Source: JAWKUK01 sp041398605
GTDB lineage: Bacteria; Planctomycetota; UBA1135; GCA-002686595
DNA length: 64,000 nt
Assembly: GCA_041398605.1 (NCBI GenBank)
Contig: JAWKUK010000006.1
Location: 1 to 64,000 of the forward strand
Direction: 5' to 3'
Shown here: positions 8,530 through 17,613 of the stretch, one piece after another
Layout of the letters: every line of letters starts with the position of its first letter
Position numbering within the stretch: position 1 is the stretch's first letter
The notes under the pieces: generated by a model
Told to the model about the DNA's origin: nothing
Database searches by the model: none
Seen by the model: the letters and a program-made list of their open reading frames with translations, nothing else
Program-made: the position numbers and the translations under genes

Positions 8530-10716
8530 ATGTTGTCGAACACCCTCTACGTCCGGACTGCCGCGCTGGCGCTCTCCTTCGCCCTCACCGGGAACCTCGT
8601 CGCCCAGACGTGGACGCGGCAATACCCGAACACCTTCCCGGACCTCCTTGACGTCGCGACGGACGGCGCGGCGAACGTCCTCGCGGTCGGCAATGAAGGC
8701 GTCGTCCTGCGCTCGACCGACGCGGGCCTGACGTGGACGCGGCATGACGCGCCCGCGGGGCGCCTCGCCGCGGTCGCGTTCCTCGGCGGCGTCGTGCTCG
8801 CAGGCGGGGACGGCCTCTACCGCAGCACCGATGGCGGCGTGACCTTCACGAGCGTGCACCCGTACCAAGGGATCCAAGCCATCGAGCCCGTCGGCGCAAG
8901 TGAAGCTTGGGCTGTGACCTCGGACGGCTTCGTCTTGCACTCGACCGACACGGGCGCGAGCTGGTCCTTGGCGCCGTTGCCGGCCGGCTGGTTCTTCGCC
9001 GCCCATGATGTGACGTTCGAGAACGCGCTCTCGGGCTGGATCGTCGGCTTCGGCGGGCAGCTCCTGCGCACGACCGACGGCGGCCAGACGTGGCTGACGA
9101 CGCCGTCGCCGACCAACTGGACGCTCTTCGGCGCCCAGCGCGACTCCGGCTCGGTCAAGTTCTTGCTCGAAGACTCTGGGGTCTATCGCGGCGGGATCAA
9201 CAACTGGAGCTACTCGCTGTTTCCTTGGGTGACCAATGCGCGGGACTTCGAAGTGCGCGGCAACTTCGGGCTCGCCGTCGGCCTCTCCGGGCGGATCATG
9301 CTGAGCCCGAACAATGGCGTGAACTGGATCTTCGCCTTCGACGATGGCGGGGTCGAGCACGAGGGCGTGGTCATCTTGGACGCGTCCGTCGCGCTCGTCG
9401 TGGGCGAAGACGGCCGCATTCTCCGGACCAGCGACAGCGGTGTCAGCTGGAGCGTCGTGCACGGCGCCCCCCCGACCGCGAGCCCCTGGGTGCGCGGCCT
9501 CGGCGCGTCCGACCAAGATACGCTGTTCGCCGCGTGCACCTCGGGCAAGGTCTTGCGCACCGACGACGCGGGCGCGACGTGGGTCGAGCAGCAGGCTGGT
9601 TCGCCGCAGACTCACTTGCGCGCGGTCGACTCATTCGACGGCACGAACCTCTACGCCGTAGGCGAGCGCCAGGGGTTCTACCCGACGTTCTGCTACTCGA
9701 ATGACGGCGGCTTGAATTGGAACGAGCTGAATCAGCTCGGCATGTACGACATCTGGGACGTCGAGGCGATCGATCACTCCATCGCGGTCGCGGCGAGCGA
9801 CACACGCATCTGGCGCACGGTGAATGGCGGCGCCACGTGGACCTCCGTCGCTCCGCTGCCATTCACGGACTTCCACTCCATCGCGTTCGCGACGCAGACG
9901 AGCGGCTGGGCGGTCGGCACCGCCATCTTTCGCACGGATGACGCGGGCGTGACTTGGACCTTCCAAGCGGACGCCCCTGTGCCGCTCTGGGGCGTCTCCT
10001 TCGGTGACATCGACCATGGTTGGGCCGTTGGAGAGGGCGGCACGATCTTGCGCACGGTCGATGGCGGCGTGAACTGGGCGCCTCAAACCGCCGGCACGAC
10101 CAACTCCTTGTTGACCGTCACGGCGCTCACGGCGGACACCGCGCTCGCGGCCGGCGTGAACGGCACGGTCTTGATCACAACGGACGGTGGCGCGACGTGG
10201 ACACCCTCCGTGCCGGCAGGGCTCTCGACCGACCCGATCAATGCCTCCGTTCAGACGTCCAATGGTGTCTGGATTGGCGGCGATGCCGACGCCGGGATCT
10301 GGCGCTTCGCGAGCGGCAACGCGGGCTGTGTCGTCCAGAGCTATTGCGCAGGCAAGGTCCACTCGCTCGGCTACGCCGCGTACATGGCGCTCTTCGGAGT
10401 GCCGAGCGTGTCTCTCCCGCTCGTCAGCGTCGGCGTAAGGGACGCCATCCCGAATACGATCGGCGTCGGCTTCCGGAGCGTCGTGGGTCCCGCCGCACAG
10501 CCGCTCCTCGGCGGGACGCTCTGCGTGCAAGGGCCGCTGACGCGCCTCCCCATCGTCAGCTTTGACGGCTACGGCTTCGCCTATTACAGCGTCCCGATGG
10601 ACCCGTCGATGATCGGCGACAGCCACTGGTACCAAGTGATGTACCGGGACGTGAACGCGTCCGACGGGACTGGCTTTGGGATCACGGACGGGATCCGGGT
10701 GACGTTTTGCCCGTGA
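8530..10716 (+). CDS. Secreted Asp-box/Ycf48-like beta-propeller protein with planctomycete-type C-terminal domain
   Basis: A 728-aa exported protein (signal peptide MLSNTLYVRTAALALSFALT, cleavage near VAQ). Residues ~25-600 contain about twelve Asp-box motifs of the form S/T-x-D-x-G-x-T-W (for example STDAGLTWTR, TTDGGQTWLT, TSDSGVSWSV, TDDAGVTWTF), the signature of BNR/Ycf48-like beta-propellers. Residues ~605-728 form a separate domain starting at SYCAG, with LCVQG, YQVMYRD and a final ITDGIRVTF. This is related to the C-termini of the proteins at 34838 and 40216. No catalytic residues are evident; it may be a surface or extracellular binding protein. Expression is probably driven by the sigma54-type promoter just upstream. 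Confidence 0.85.
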   Translation: MLSNTLYVRTAALALSFALTGNLVAQTWTRQYPNTFPDLLDVATDGAANVLAVGNEGVVLRSTDAGLTWTRHDAPAGRLAAVAFLGGVVLAGGDGLYRSTDGGVTFTSVHPYQGIQAIEPVGASEAWAVTSDGFVLHSTDTGASWSLAPLPAGWFFAAHDVTFENALSGWIVGFGGQLLRTTDGGQTWLTTPSPTNWTLFGAQRDSGSVKFLLEDSGVYRGGINNWSYSLFPWVTNARDFEVRGNFGLAVGLSGRIMLSPNNGVNWIFAFDDGGVEHEGVVILDASVALVVGEDGRILRTSDSGVSWSVVHGAPPTASPWVRGLGASDQDTLFAACTSGKVLRTDDAGATWVEQQAGSPQTHLRAVDSFDGTNLYAVGERQGFYPTFCYSNDGGLNWNELNQLGMYDIWDVEAIDHSIAVAASDTRIWRTVNGGATWTSVAPLPFTDFHSIAFATQTSGWAVGTAIFRTDDAGVTWTFQADAPVPLWGVSFGDIDHGWAVGEGGTILRTVDGGVNWAPQTAGTTNSLLTVTALTADTALAAGVNGTVLITTDGGATWTPSVPAGLSTDPINASVQTSNGVWIGGDADAGIWRFASGNAGCVVQSYCAGKVHSLGYAAYMALFGVPSVSLPLVSVGVRDAIPNTIGVGFRSVVGPAAQPLLGGTLCVQGPLTRLPIVSFDGYGFAYYSVPMDPSMIGDSHWYQVMYRDVNASDGTGFGITDGIRVTFCP

Positions 10717-10773
10717 CGGAGCGCTCCGGGGGGCGCGCCTGGTTGGCCATGGGCTAGGGCCCAGTGTGAGGGA

Positions 10774-10846
10774 CCCTGTGTGCGGGGCCCTGTGTGCGGG
10801 GCCCAGGGTGCGGGCCCAGGGCCGAGGGCGCGGGCCCCTGTGGCGG
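10774..10846. repeat. Intergenic minisatellite, 14-bp unit
   Basis: Two perfect copies of CCCTGTGTGCGGGG (10774-10801) followed by degenerating copies to about 10846. The array lies between the Asp-box protein gene and the membrane protein/XRE operon. A short palindrome CGGAGCGCTCCG (10717-10728) sits immediately after the upstream gene's stop. Confidence 0.8.
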
Positions 10847-10870
10847 CCGACGAGTCAATAAAACTTTACA

Positions 10871-10900
10871 TCAAGTCCTCTTGACCTCAAGTTCTCTTGA
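10871..10900. promoter_or_regulatory. Double palindromic operator upstream of the membrane protein/XRE operon
   Basis: Two tandem 14-bp palindromes, TCAAGTCCTCTTGA (10871-10884) and TCAAGTTCTCTTGA (10887-10900). They have identical TCAAG/CTTGA arms and a 16-bp centre spacing, and a partial third half-site (CCAAG) follows at 10903. They lie 17 bp before the ATG of a two-gene operon ending in an XRE repressor gene, just downstream of the only AT-rich stretch nearby (CAATAAAACTTTACA), which is the likely -10 region. This is the classic layout of an autoregulatory operator. Confidence 0.7.
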
Positions 10901-10916
10901 CCCCAAGCTGTCCGCC

Positions 10917-11405
10917 ATGAGCACGTCAAACCAAACCACCCGGGGCAACGCCTTCACCCGCTGGGTCCTCGACGAGGACGGCGACTGGTGGGGCGACGAA
11001 CAGGAACGCATGCGCCGCTACGAGGGCATCGCCCTGATGGAGCACGCGCAGATGATCCTCTTCCCGTCGGTCATGGCCGTCATGGCTTGGACCTGTCCGA
11101 AGAGCGCGGCGCCGTGGCTCCTCGCCGCGCTGCTCGCGTTCCTCTACCCGACGATGTTCGGCACCGCCTACGTTTTGAAGCGGCATGTGCGCGTGGCGAG
11201 GTGGCGCCGCAACCAGGTCCTCTGGACCGCGCTATCGCTCGGCCCGATCATCGCCGCGTTGGCGGGGCTCGCGTCGAAGTTGGGCCTGTCGGGCGCGGGC
11301 CTCACGGGCAGCATCGTCGGGGGCGTCGTGCTCGGCCTCATCGGCCTGATGGCCTACAAGGCGCAGCTCGCGCGGCGCGCCCGCTCGTCAGCGGAGCTCG
11401 ACTGA
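10917..11405 (+). CDS. Small multi-spanning membrane protein encoded with an XRE regulator
   Basis: A 162-aa inner-membrane protein of unknown function. A charged, Trp-rich N-terminal stretch (~45 residues: TRWVLDEDGDWWGDEQERMR) is followed by four hydrophobic segments at roughly residues 45-62, 66-84, 102-122 and 130-150, with a basic loop (KRHVRVARWRRNQ) after the second. It has a short Arg-rich tail. The start ATG at 10917 lies directly after the palindromic operator; the frame is open upstream through it but without coding character. Its TGA overlaps the ATG of the XRE gene, implying translational coupling. Such pairs often form a module in which the membrane protein senses a stress or controls its paired repressor; here that is inference from gene order. 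Confidence 0.8.
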   Translation: MSTSNQTTRGNAFTRWVLDEDGDWWGDEQERMRRYEGIALMEHAQMILFPSVMAVMAWTCPKSAAPWLLAALLAFLYPTMFGTAYVLKRHVRVARWRRNQVLWTALSLGPIIAALAGLASKLGLSGAGLTGSIVGGVVLGLIGLMAYKAQLARRARSSAELD

Positions 11406-11647
11406 TGGCCCGCCAAGGAGGCTTGGTCCGCTCGCACGCGGGCGACGGCTCTGCGGGCGAACGGATCCGAGCGCGCCGGCGCGAGCTCGGACAAACACAA
11501 GCGGACCTCGCGGACGCGGTGGCCGTTTCCCGTCAGACGATCATCTCGATGGAGACCGGGGACTACGCGCCGTCCGTCTATCTGGCGCTCAAGGTCGCTG
11601 GCGCACTGCAGAGCTCGGTCGAGTCGCTCTGGGGGCCGTCCGCGTAA
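11405..11647 (+). CDS. XRE-family helix-turn-helix transcriptional regulator
   Basis: An 80-aa single-domain DNA-binding protein. Residues ~18-72 form a Cro/C1-type HTH: GERIRARRRELGQTQADLADAV (helices 1-2), AVSRQTIISMETGDYAPSV (recognition helix and following turn), then a helix YLALKVAGALQSSVESLW. This matches the short XRE regulators (YozG-like) that are usually coexpressed with a small membrane protein. The ATG overlaps the preceding stop (TGATG), so both proteins should be made together. The double palindrome at 10871-10900 is its probable operator, giving negative autoregulation. Confidence 0.92.
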   Translation: MARQGGLVRSHAGDGSAGERIRARRRELGQTQADLADAVAVSRQTIISMETGDYAPSVYLALKVAGALQSSVESLWGPSA

Positions 11648-11783
11648 CACACACGCGAGGCGGCTGCGCCAACAGCGAGGCGAGGTTGACGCACGGCCAT
11701 AGCGCTCGCGCCGCCCAGCCAGACATCGTGAGAGGCGCCGCTCGGAGCTTGCGGGCGCGCGGGGCAGCTTCGGACGGACGCGC

Positions 11784-11789
11784 TACACT
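11784..11789 (+). promoter_or_regulatory. Candidate -10 box (TACACT) for a leaderless transcript
   Basis: TACACT ends 7 bp before the ATG at 11797, so the transcription start would coincide with the start codon. There is no ribosome-binding sequence upstream of that ATG. The same arrangement is seen at 25254 and 36534. Confidence 0.4.
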
Positions 11790-11796
11790 CGCGCAG

Positions 11797-13104
11797 ATGA
11801 CCGGTGCGCTCCTCGTCGCCCTGCTCCTGACCAGCGCGCCCCAAGCGAGCGCGACAGCGGCGCCTGAGCGCGCGCGCGTGTTCGGCCACTTCCGGCACGT
11901 GCATTGGCTCGCGCCCGAAGATGATTCGTTTCGGTTCGCGTCCGCCGCGCTCGTGGCGCCAGCGACCATGGCGGAGCACTTGATCACGACCAAGGCCGCG
12001 CGCAGCGTCGTCGAAGTGCGCCGCTTCGCCATGCAGCGGCGCCCAGGCGCGCCGGAGTCGACCCTCGAACAAGCGATCGAGGTCCCCTTTCGCTTGTTCA
12101 CCGCGATGACTTGGACCGAGCGCCCGAGCTGGCGCGTCCTGGAGCTGCGCGGGGGGACGCTGCTCGTGTGCGTCGACGTCGCCGCCCAGCGATTGCACCT
12201 CCTCGACGCGCGCAATGGAGAGGACATCGTCGCGCCGCGCGCAGCGACGCTGCTGCTCGACACGCGGCTCACCGAGCGCGGCGCCGAGCTCCTCATTGCG
12301 ACGCCGAGCCAAGGGCTCGAGCGCGTGTCGATCGAACCCCTGGACCCGGCGAGCGGCACACCGACCGTCGACTCCGTGGCGCTCGCGACGGGCCTCGACG
12401 TGATCGGCGCGGCGTCGTTTGTGCACGCGAAGGGCGCGGACGCCGCGCCAGAGGGACATTGGCCAGGTGGATGTTGGGTCATCGGCTGGCGCGCAGGCGC
12501 GCTCGCCCTCGCAGGTTCGAACACGGACGAGCTGCTCGGGCCGTTCCCACTGACGCTCGAGGTGACGCCGAAGGTCGCCGAAGAGCTGCGCTTCGACGTC
12601 GCGGCCGCCGGAGGGCGCACCTGGTTCGCCGTGGGGCAGCCGGACTACAACCACAGCGTCGGGCGCGCCGTGATCGCGAGCTTCGAGCCGAGCTCGAACG
12701 CCGCGCCCAGCGTCACGTTCGATGGGCGCCTCGAGCCCGACGTATGGGGCGATACGCTCGACCAACGCTGTTGGGGACAGAGCGTCCAGTTCGTGCCGGA
12801 CGTCGACGCGGACGGCGCGCCCGACCTCGCTGTAGGCGCGCCGTGGGGTTTGGGCGATGAGTGCATCGACCTCGTCTCCGCCGCGCGGGGCACGCGGCTG
12901 AAGCGCTTCAACACCACGAACTTCACCACCGTGGGACACTCCCTGGACGTCAGCCCAGACGGCCGCTGGGTCCTGTCTGGCGGCACGACGCAGCGGGCCT
13001 ATCCGGAGAACCTCACTTACGAGGGCGTCGTGCACGTGCTCGACGCGAGGACGCTGAAGGGCCAGCGGACGAGCTGCATCGCGACCCGTGTCGAATCTCG
13101 GTGA
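11797..13104 (+). CDS. Secreted protein with FG-GAP-like C-terminal region, unknown function
   Basis: A 435-aa exported protein. The signal peptide is MTGALLVALLLTSAPQASAT. The body lacks a recognised enzyme motif and reads as beta-rich repeats (LVCVDVAAQRLHLLDARNGE; AVGQPDYNHSVGRAVIASFE). Around residues 328-370 is an FG-GAP/integrin-like calcium-loop repeat (FVPDVDADGAPDLAVGAPWG), and after it a WD/YVTN-like segment (SLDVSPDGRWVLSGGTTQ). A seven-bladed propeller is plausible. The ATG is chosen because it begins the signal peptide and sits 7 bp after a -10-like TACACT. It lies upstream of the sigma factor/kinase pair in the same direction. Confidence 0.75.
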   Translation: MTGALLVALLLTSAPQASATAAPERARVFGHFRHVHWLAPEDDSFRFASAALVAPATMAEHLITTKAARSVVEVRRFAMQRRPGAPESTLEQAIEVPFRLFTAMTWTERPSWRVLELRGGTLLVCVDVAAQRLHLLDARNGEDIVAPRAATLLLDTRLTERGAELLIATPSQGLERVSIEPLDPASGTPTVDSVALATGLDVIGAASFVHAKGADAAPEGHWPGGCWVIGWRAGALALAGSNTDELLGPFPLTLEVTPKVAEELRFDVAAAGGRTWFAVGQPDYNHSVGRAVIASFEPSSNAAPSVTFDGRLEPDVWGDTLDQRCWGQSVQFVPDVDADGAPDLAVGAPWGLGDECIDLVSAARGTRLKRFNTTNFTTVGHSLDVSPDGRWVLSGGTTQRAYPENLTYEGVVHVLDARTLKGQRTSCIATRVESR

Positions 13105-13191
13105 TGACCCTGCCGACGCCCGGCTGACCGGTCTGCTACATTCGGGCTGCCGCGCGGGCGACGGTTGATGCGCTCGTCGGCGCCCGCACCG

Positions 13192-13764
13192 ATGACCGAT
13201 CTGAACGGCCCCGAGATCACGCGCCTCCTCCGCGCCGCGCGCAGCGGCGACCCGAGCGTCCAAGAGCGCCTCCTGGAGCTCGTCTACGACCGGCTGCATG
13301 GGATCGCAGCGCGGCTCTTTGTCGGCCAGCCGCTCGGGGTCACGCTGCAGCCCACCGCGCTCGTGCACGAGGCGTGGCTCAAGCTCGAGGCGAACGACGG
13401 CGAGTTCAACGATCGGCAGCACTTCTTCCTCGTCGCGGCGCGCGCGATGCGGAACGTCCTCGCCGATGCCGCGCGCCGGCGGAACAGCCAGAGCCGCGGC
13501 GACGGGGCGAGCCGCGTGCCCCTCGAGGACGTCCTGAGCCTCGCGGTCGACGATGGCAGCGCGCTCGACGCGCTGGTGCTCGAGGAGGGCCTGACGGAGC
13601 TCGAGCGGCTGAATGTCGTGCACGCGCGCCTCGTCGAGCTGCGGGTCTTCGCAGGCATGACAGCGCTCGAGGCCGGCCAGGCCCTGCAGCTCAAGCCGAG
13701 CGAGGTGGAATCGGCCTGGGCCATGGCAAAGGCCTGGCTGCGCCGGCGGTGGAGCCAGAGCTGA
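13192..13764 (+). CDS. ECF-type RNA polymerase sigma factor (TIGR02999-like)
   Basis: A 190-aa sigma-70 factor of the ECF type frequent in planctomycetes and acidobacteria. Region 2 contains LLELVYDRLHGIAARLF and TLQPTALVHEAWLKLE, the signature of the TIGR02999 group, followed by FFLVAARAMRNVLADAARRR. Region 4 (~residues 135-185) is weaker but shows LVELRVFAGMTALEAGQAL and a second helix with AWAMAKAWLRRR. There is no adjacent anti-sigma factor; instead a membrane Ser/Thr kinase gene starts 36 bp downstream, the usual partner of this group. ATG 13192 fits the family N-terminus; an in-frame ATG at 13168 is possible. A -10-like TACATT lies at 13137-13142. Confidence 0.9.
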   Translation: MTDLNGPEITRLLRAARSGDPSVQERLLELVYDRLHGIAARLFVGQPLGVTLQPTALVHEAWLKLEANDGEFNDRQHFFLVAARAMRNVLADAARRRNSQSRGDGASRVPLEDVLSLAVDDGSALDALVLEEGLTELERLNVVHARLVELRVFAGMTALEAGQALQLKPSEVESAWAMAKAWLRRRWSQS

Positions 13765-13800
13765 GGCCGAGCTGAGCCGCAGGCGCTGCCGATCCGAGCT

Positions 13801-16800
13801 ATGGAGGACCCCCACTATCACGCGCTGCACGAGCTCTTCGAGCGCGCGCGACAGGTCTCGGGCGAGCCGCGCGAGGCGCTGCTCGGCGCAGCAGATCCAG
13901 CGCTCGCGCGCGAAGTGCGCGGGCTGCTCGACGCGGCCGAAGGCGCCGAGCGAGACGACGCGATCGCCGAGGCCGCCATCGCGCGCCAGCGCGCGCTCGT
14001 CGGCGAGCTCGCCAGCGCCGCTGGCACGCCCGCGCACCCCAAGCAGGTCGGCCCCTACCGCATCGGCGAGCTGCTCGGCGTCGGCGGCATGGGGCTCGTC
14101 TACGCCGCCGAACAGCTGAGCCCCAGGCGCAAGGTGGCGCTGAAGGTGCTGCACCCGACCGCGATCACCGCCGAAAAGCACGCGCGCTTCAAGCGCGAGG
14201 CGGAGCTGCTCGGGCGGCTGCAGCACGCAGGAATCGCGCAGATCTACGAGGCGGGTAGCTGCGACCTTGGCCACGGCTCGCAGCCCTACTTCGCGATGGA
14301 GCTGATCCGGGGCGCCAACGTGGTCGTGTACGCGAACCAGGCGCGGCTCGACACGCGCGGGCGCCTCGCGCTCGTCGCGCGAATCGCCGACGCGATCGAG
14401 CACGCGCACCAACAGGGCGTCGTCCACCGCGACCTCAAGCCGGACAACGTCCTCGTCGACGGCGCAGGTCAGCCGAAGGTGCTCGACTTCGGCGTCGCGC
14501 GGCCGATCGATGCCCTCGACTCGCTCGCGCTGACCGTCACTCGCGAAGGCCAGATCTTCGGGACGCTCGCGTACATGTCGCCGGAGCAGTGCATCGGCGG
14601 CGCGGCCGCGGTCGACGTGCGCTGCGACGTCTACGCGCTCGGCGTGATCCTCTACGAGCTCCTGACCGGGCGGACGCCGCTGCGCACCGATGGCCTGACG
14701 GTGACGCGCGCGATGCACTACCTCGCCAATGTCGACCCGCCGCGGCCCTCGGAGCTCGACCCGCGGCTCGCTGGCGACGTCGAGACCATCGCGCTGAAGG
14801 CGCTCGAGAAGGACCCGCTGCGGCGCTATGCGCGCGCCAAGGACCTCGCCGACGACCTGCGCCGGGCGCTCGCGCACGAGCCCATCCTCGCGCGCCCGCC
14901 GAGCCGCGCCTACCGCGCGCGCAAGTTCGTACGCCGGCACAAAGGGCTCACGGGGACGCTGACCGCGCTGCTCATCGGCATCATCGGGACCTCGACCTTT
15001 GCGGCCCGGAGCTTTCGCCTCTCGAACGAGACGCGCGCTGCGAACGAACGGCTCGCGCGCGCGCTGTACGGCGCCGAGACGAGGCTCGCTTCGCTCGCCG
15101 CGACCGAGCCGGGCGGCCTCGAACAGTTGCGTCGTTACACCGAGCGCTGGAGCGACGCCGAGGTGCCGGCCGGCACGCGCGGCTTCGAGTTCGACCTCAT
15201 GCAGGCCCTGTCCGCACCGGAGGGCCTCGCCGTCGAGCTTCCGCAGCGGGTGATGGCTGGCGAGGTGTCACCCGACGGAGCGTACATCGCGCTCGCGACG
15301 AAGTTCGCGGCCGAGGTCCGAGATGCGCGCACGCTCGCGCCCGTGGTGCGGCTCGGTGAGCCTGGAGGACGCTTCGTCTTCGACATCGACTGGAGCCCAG
15401 ACGGGACCCGTGTCGCGACCACCGACGAAGTGCGCGGCCTCGCGGTGTGGGACGCGGCGACGGGCGCCGAGCAGTGGCGCGACCCCGAGCGACTCACGGA
15501 CGCCAACGGAGTCGAATGGGCGCCCAGCGGCGACGGCATCGTGACGACGTCGTTCCAGGGTGTGCTCCGCGTCCACGATGCCGCCACTGGGGCCTTGCGC
15601 GTGCGCGTCGAGCGCGCCTGCCAAGGCGACGCCAAGGTCCTGTCCATGGACGGGCGCGGCAACATCGTCGTCGCCGACCAGCGCGGCAGGGTCGTGCGCT
15701 ATCCGTGGCCGATCGACGCCGCCACGGCCGCGCAAGTCGCGGGCCCTGCGCCGGGGTCGTTCAATGCGCTGGCCCTGAATGCGGATGGCCGCAGGCTGGC
15801 CTGCGCCGACCTCAACGGCAACGTCACGGTCGTGCGCCTCGACAGCGCCCCCGACGCGCCGGAGCGCACGCGTACCCGGCATGTCCACGCCGAGCGCATC
15901 ACGGCCCTCGCGTGGAGCACAGACGACACGCTGCTCGCCGCGTCGAGCTGGGACAACTCCGTGTCCTTGCTGGAGGCTGCGAACCTGCAGCCCCAACGAC
16001 GCTTTCGGCCGAGCCCGAGCCGACAGGAGTTCGTGTGCTTCACGCGAGGCGACACGGCGCTCTTCATGGGCGGCTACGCCCCGCTGCTGCTGCGTGCGTC
16101 GCTCGAGCGCTCCTCGCCTTTCCAACGCAGATGGGCGCGCCCCGGCAGCGACACGACCGACCATGCAGTCTTGGCGCTACGCCCGAATTCCGACGAGCTC
16201 TTGACGATGCATGGCACGCTCGTGACGAAGTGGAGGTTGCCCCGCGCGACCGGCCTCCTGGAGTTCGTCGAGACCTCTGAGCGCCGCGCGGGAGTGATCG
16301 CGGTGGCGCCAGATGGCCTCACCGTCGCGTCTGCCAACGACAACGAGATCGAGCTGCGGAGCGCTGAGGACGACCGGGTCCTCGCCAACTGGCGTACGCC
16401 CGCGAGCCCGATCTGGGGGCTCGCTTTCGCGCCGGATCGAGCGGCGCGTGTGTACGCGTATGCGAGGGGCCTGTTGCTCGCGTACGAGGTCGGCGTCGAG
16501 GAGCCCGTGGCCGTCTTGGACCTGGGCCGCCCCGTGCTCGCGATGGAGGCGCTCACCCGAGGCCGTGTCGCGGTCGGCGGCTCGAACCTGCCGCTGACGC
16601 TCGTCGATACGCGCCAGCTCGAGCCAGGCGGGGCCGATCCGGGCGGCGCCGCGGCGACCCGCGTCTGTGCAGCAGCGGCGAACCCGACCTCGATTCGAGT
16701 GAGCCCGGACGGTACGCGCCTGGCGGTCGGCCTCGACTCCTACGACGTGTTGGTGGTCCGGCTGCCGGGGCTCGAGGTCGAGCACGACCTCCTGGGGCAC

Positions 16801-17022
16801 ACGGGGACCGTGTTCGGCGTCGCTTGGAGCCCCGACGGAGCGCGCATCGCGTCGGCCGGAGGTGACGGCCGGGTGCTCCTGTGGGACGCGCGGGACGGCG
16901 GCCTGGTCGCGCTGCTCGACCAGGAGTCGCCGGCGGGCAAGCTGGAGTTCACGCCGGATGGCCGCCAGTTGATCGTGGCCACCCACTCCGGGAGCGTCAC
17001 GGTCTGGACGGCTGGGAGCTGA
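13801..17022 (+). CDS. Membrane serine/threonine protein kinase with WD40 repeats
   Basis: A 1073-aa receptor-like kinase. After ~80 N-terminal helical residues comes a complete Hanks-type kinase domain: glycine loop GVGGMG (residues ~93-98), catalytic Lys in KVALK (K115), VVHRDLKPDN (Asp211), DFG (229-231) and the APE-equivalent YMSPEQ. A basic stretch (RARKFVRRHKG) precedes one membrane helix at ~381-402 (TGTLTALLIGIIGTSTFAA). The ~650-residue C-terminal part contains repeated WD40-like blades (FDIDWSPDGTRVATT, ITALAWSTDDTLLAASSWD, VFGVAWSPDGARIASAGGDG) ending VLLWDARD and VTVWTAGS. The kinase is cytoplasmic and the propeller probably external. It is 36 bp downstream of the ECF sigma gene, which may be its phosphorylation or signalling target. 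Confidence 0.95.
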   Translation: MEDPHYHALHELFERARQVSGEPREALLGAADPALAREVRGLLDAAEGAERDDAIAEAAIARQRALVGELASAAGTPAHPKQVGPYRIGELLGVGGMGLVYAAEQLSPRRKVALKVLHPTAITAEKHARFKREAELLGRLQHAGIAQIYEAGSCDLGHGSQPYFAMELIRGANVVVYANQARLDTRGRLALVARIADAIEHAHQQGVVHRDLKPDNVLVDGAGQPKVLDFGVARPIDALDSLALTVTREGQIFGTLAYMSPEQCIGGAAAVDVRCDVYALGVILYELLTGRTPLRTDGLTVTRAMHYLANVDPPRPSELDPRLAGDVETIALKALEKDPLRRYARAKDLADDLRRALAHEPILARPPSRAYRARKFVRRHKGLTGTLTALLIGIIGTSTFAARSFRLSNETRAANERLARALYGAETRLASLAATEPGGLEQLRRYTERWSDAEVPAGTRGFEFDLMQALSAPEGLAVELPQRVMAGEVSPDGAYIALATKFAAEVRDARTLAPVVRLGEPGGRFVFDIDWSPDGTRVATTDEVRGLAVWDAATGAEQWRDPERLTDANGVEWAPSGDGIVTTSFQGVLRVHDAATGALRVRVERACQGDAKVLSMDGRGNIVVADQRGRVVRYPWPIDAATAAQVAGPAPGSFNALALNADGRRLACADLNGNVTVVRLDSAPDAPERTRTRHVHAERITALAWSTDDTLLAASSWDNSVSLLEAANLQPQRRFRPSPSRQEFVCFTRGDTALFMGGYAPLLLRASLERSSPFQRRWARPGSDTTDHAVLALRPNSDELLTMHGTLVTKWRLPRATGLLEFVETSERRAGVIAVAPDGLTVASANDNEIELRSAEDDRVLANWRTPASPIWGLAFAPDRAARVYAYARGLLLAYEVGVEEPVAVLDLGRPVLAMEALTRGRVAVGGSNLPLTLVDTRQLEPGGADPGGAAATRVCAAAANPTSIRVSPDGTRLAVGLDSYDVLVVRLPGLEVEHDLLGHTGTVFGVAWSPDGARIASAGGDGRVLLWDARDGGLVALLDQESPAGKLEFTPDGRQLIVATHSGSVTVWTAGS

Positions 17023-17190
17023 TTCGGCCGTCCCGGGATCCGCCCAGGGACCTGCCAGGGTGACAGCCGGTGTCAGGGCCACGGACCGCCCCTGCCACGC
17101 TGGCAGCCTACCGCACGCCGCCCGGGCGCTGGAGGGCCGCGCGCGCGTCCGGCACGCGGTTTGCTTCGGGAGGGACACCAGAGCCTCCCC

Positions 17191-17613
17191 ATGGACCTTC
17201 GCATCCTCATCGCCGACGACGACCTCGCCATCCGCCAAGGGGCGGCCGAGCTGCTCGTCTCCATCGGGCTGGAGGTCGTCGAGGCCGAGGATGGCACAGC
17301 GGCGCTGGAGATCGTCCGCGCCGAGTTCGCGGCGCACCGCCCGTTGCACCTCGCGCTCGTCGACGTGCAGATGCCGGGCCCCCCGAACCCCTCGGACCCG
17401 AGCCTCGACGGCGGGCTCGCGCTGTTCGACGCCCTGCGCGGCGCCGCGCCGAAGCTGCCCTGCATCCTGTGGTCGGGCGCCGCCTCGGACGCCGTGGCGG
17501 AGTGGGCGCTGCGCTCCGGCGCGAGCGCCTTCCTGCGCAAGCCCGTCGCCTCGCGCCTGCTGCGCGAGACGGTGCGCGGCGTCCTTGACGCGCATTGGAA
17601 CCGCGCCGGCTGA
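17191..17613 (+). CDS. Single-domain response regulator (receiver only)
   Basis: A 140-aa CheY-like receiver without an output domain. The acidic pair is in LIADDD (residues 8-10), the phospho-acceptor is Asp58 in LALVDVQMPG, a conserved Ser lies in ILWSGAA, and Lys117 in FLRKPV completes the active site. About ten extra residues (PPNPSDPSLDGG) follow the acceptor loop, an insertion relative to CheY. No kinase gene is adjacent, so the partner is unknown. ATG 17191 was chosen because the fold begins immediately after it. It is followed at 102 bp by groES, but there is no evidence for co-regulation. Confidence 0.9.
   Translation: MDLRILIADDDLAIRQGAAELLVSIGLEVVEAEDGTAALEIVRAEFAAHRPLHLALVDVQMPGPPNPSDPSLDGGLALFDALRGAAPKLPCILWSGAASDAVAEWALRSGASAFLRKPVASRLLRETVRGVLDAHWNRAG

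Noticed and set aside
7027..9615. 862-codon minus-strand frame across the TPR and Asp-box genes
   Set aside because: No domain, amino-acid composition of a shadow; both sense genes have signal peptides and repeat motifs.
11578..14940. Very long antisense open frame opposite the XRE, secreted protein, sigma and kinase genes
   Set aside because: Its product is Arg/Ala/His-rich without domains; it is the mirror of G/C-ending codons on the plus strand, where clear protein families are found.
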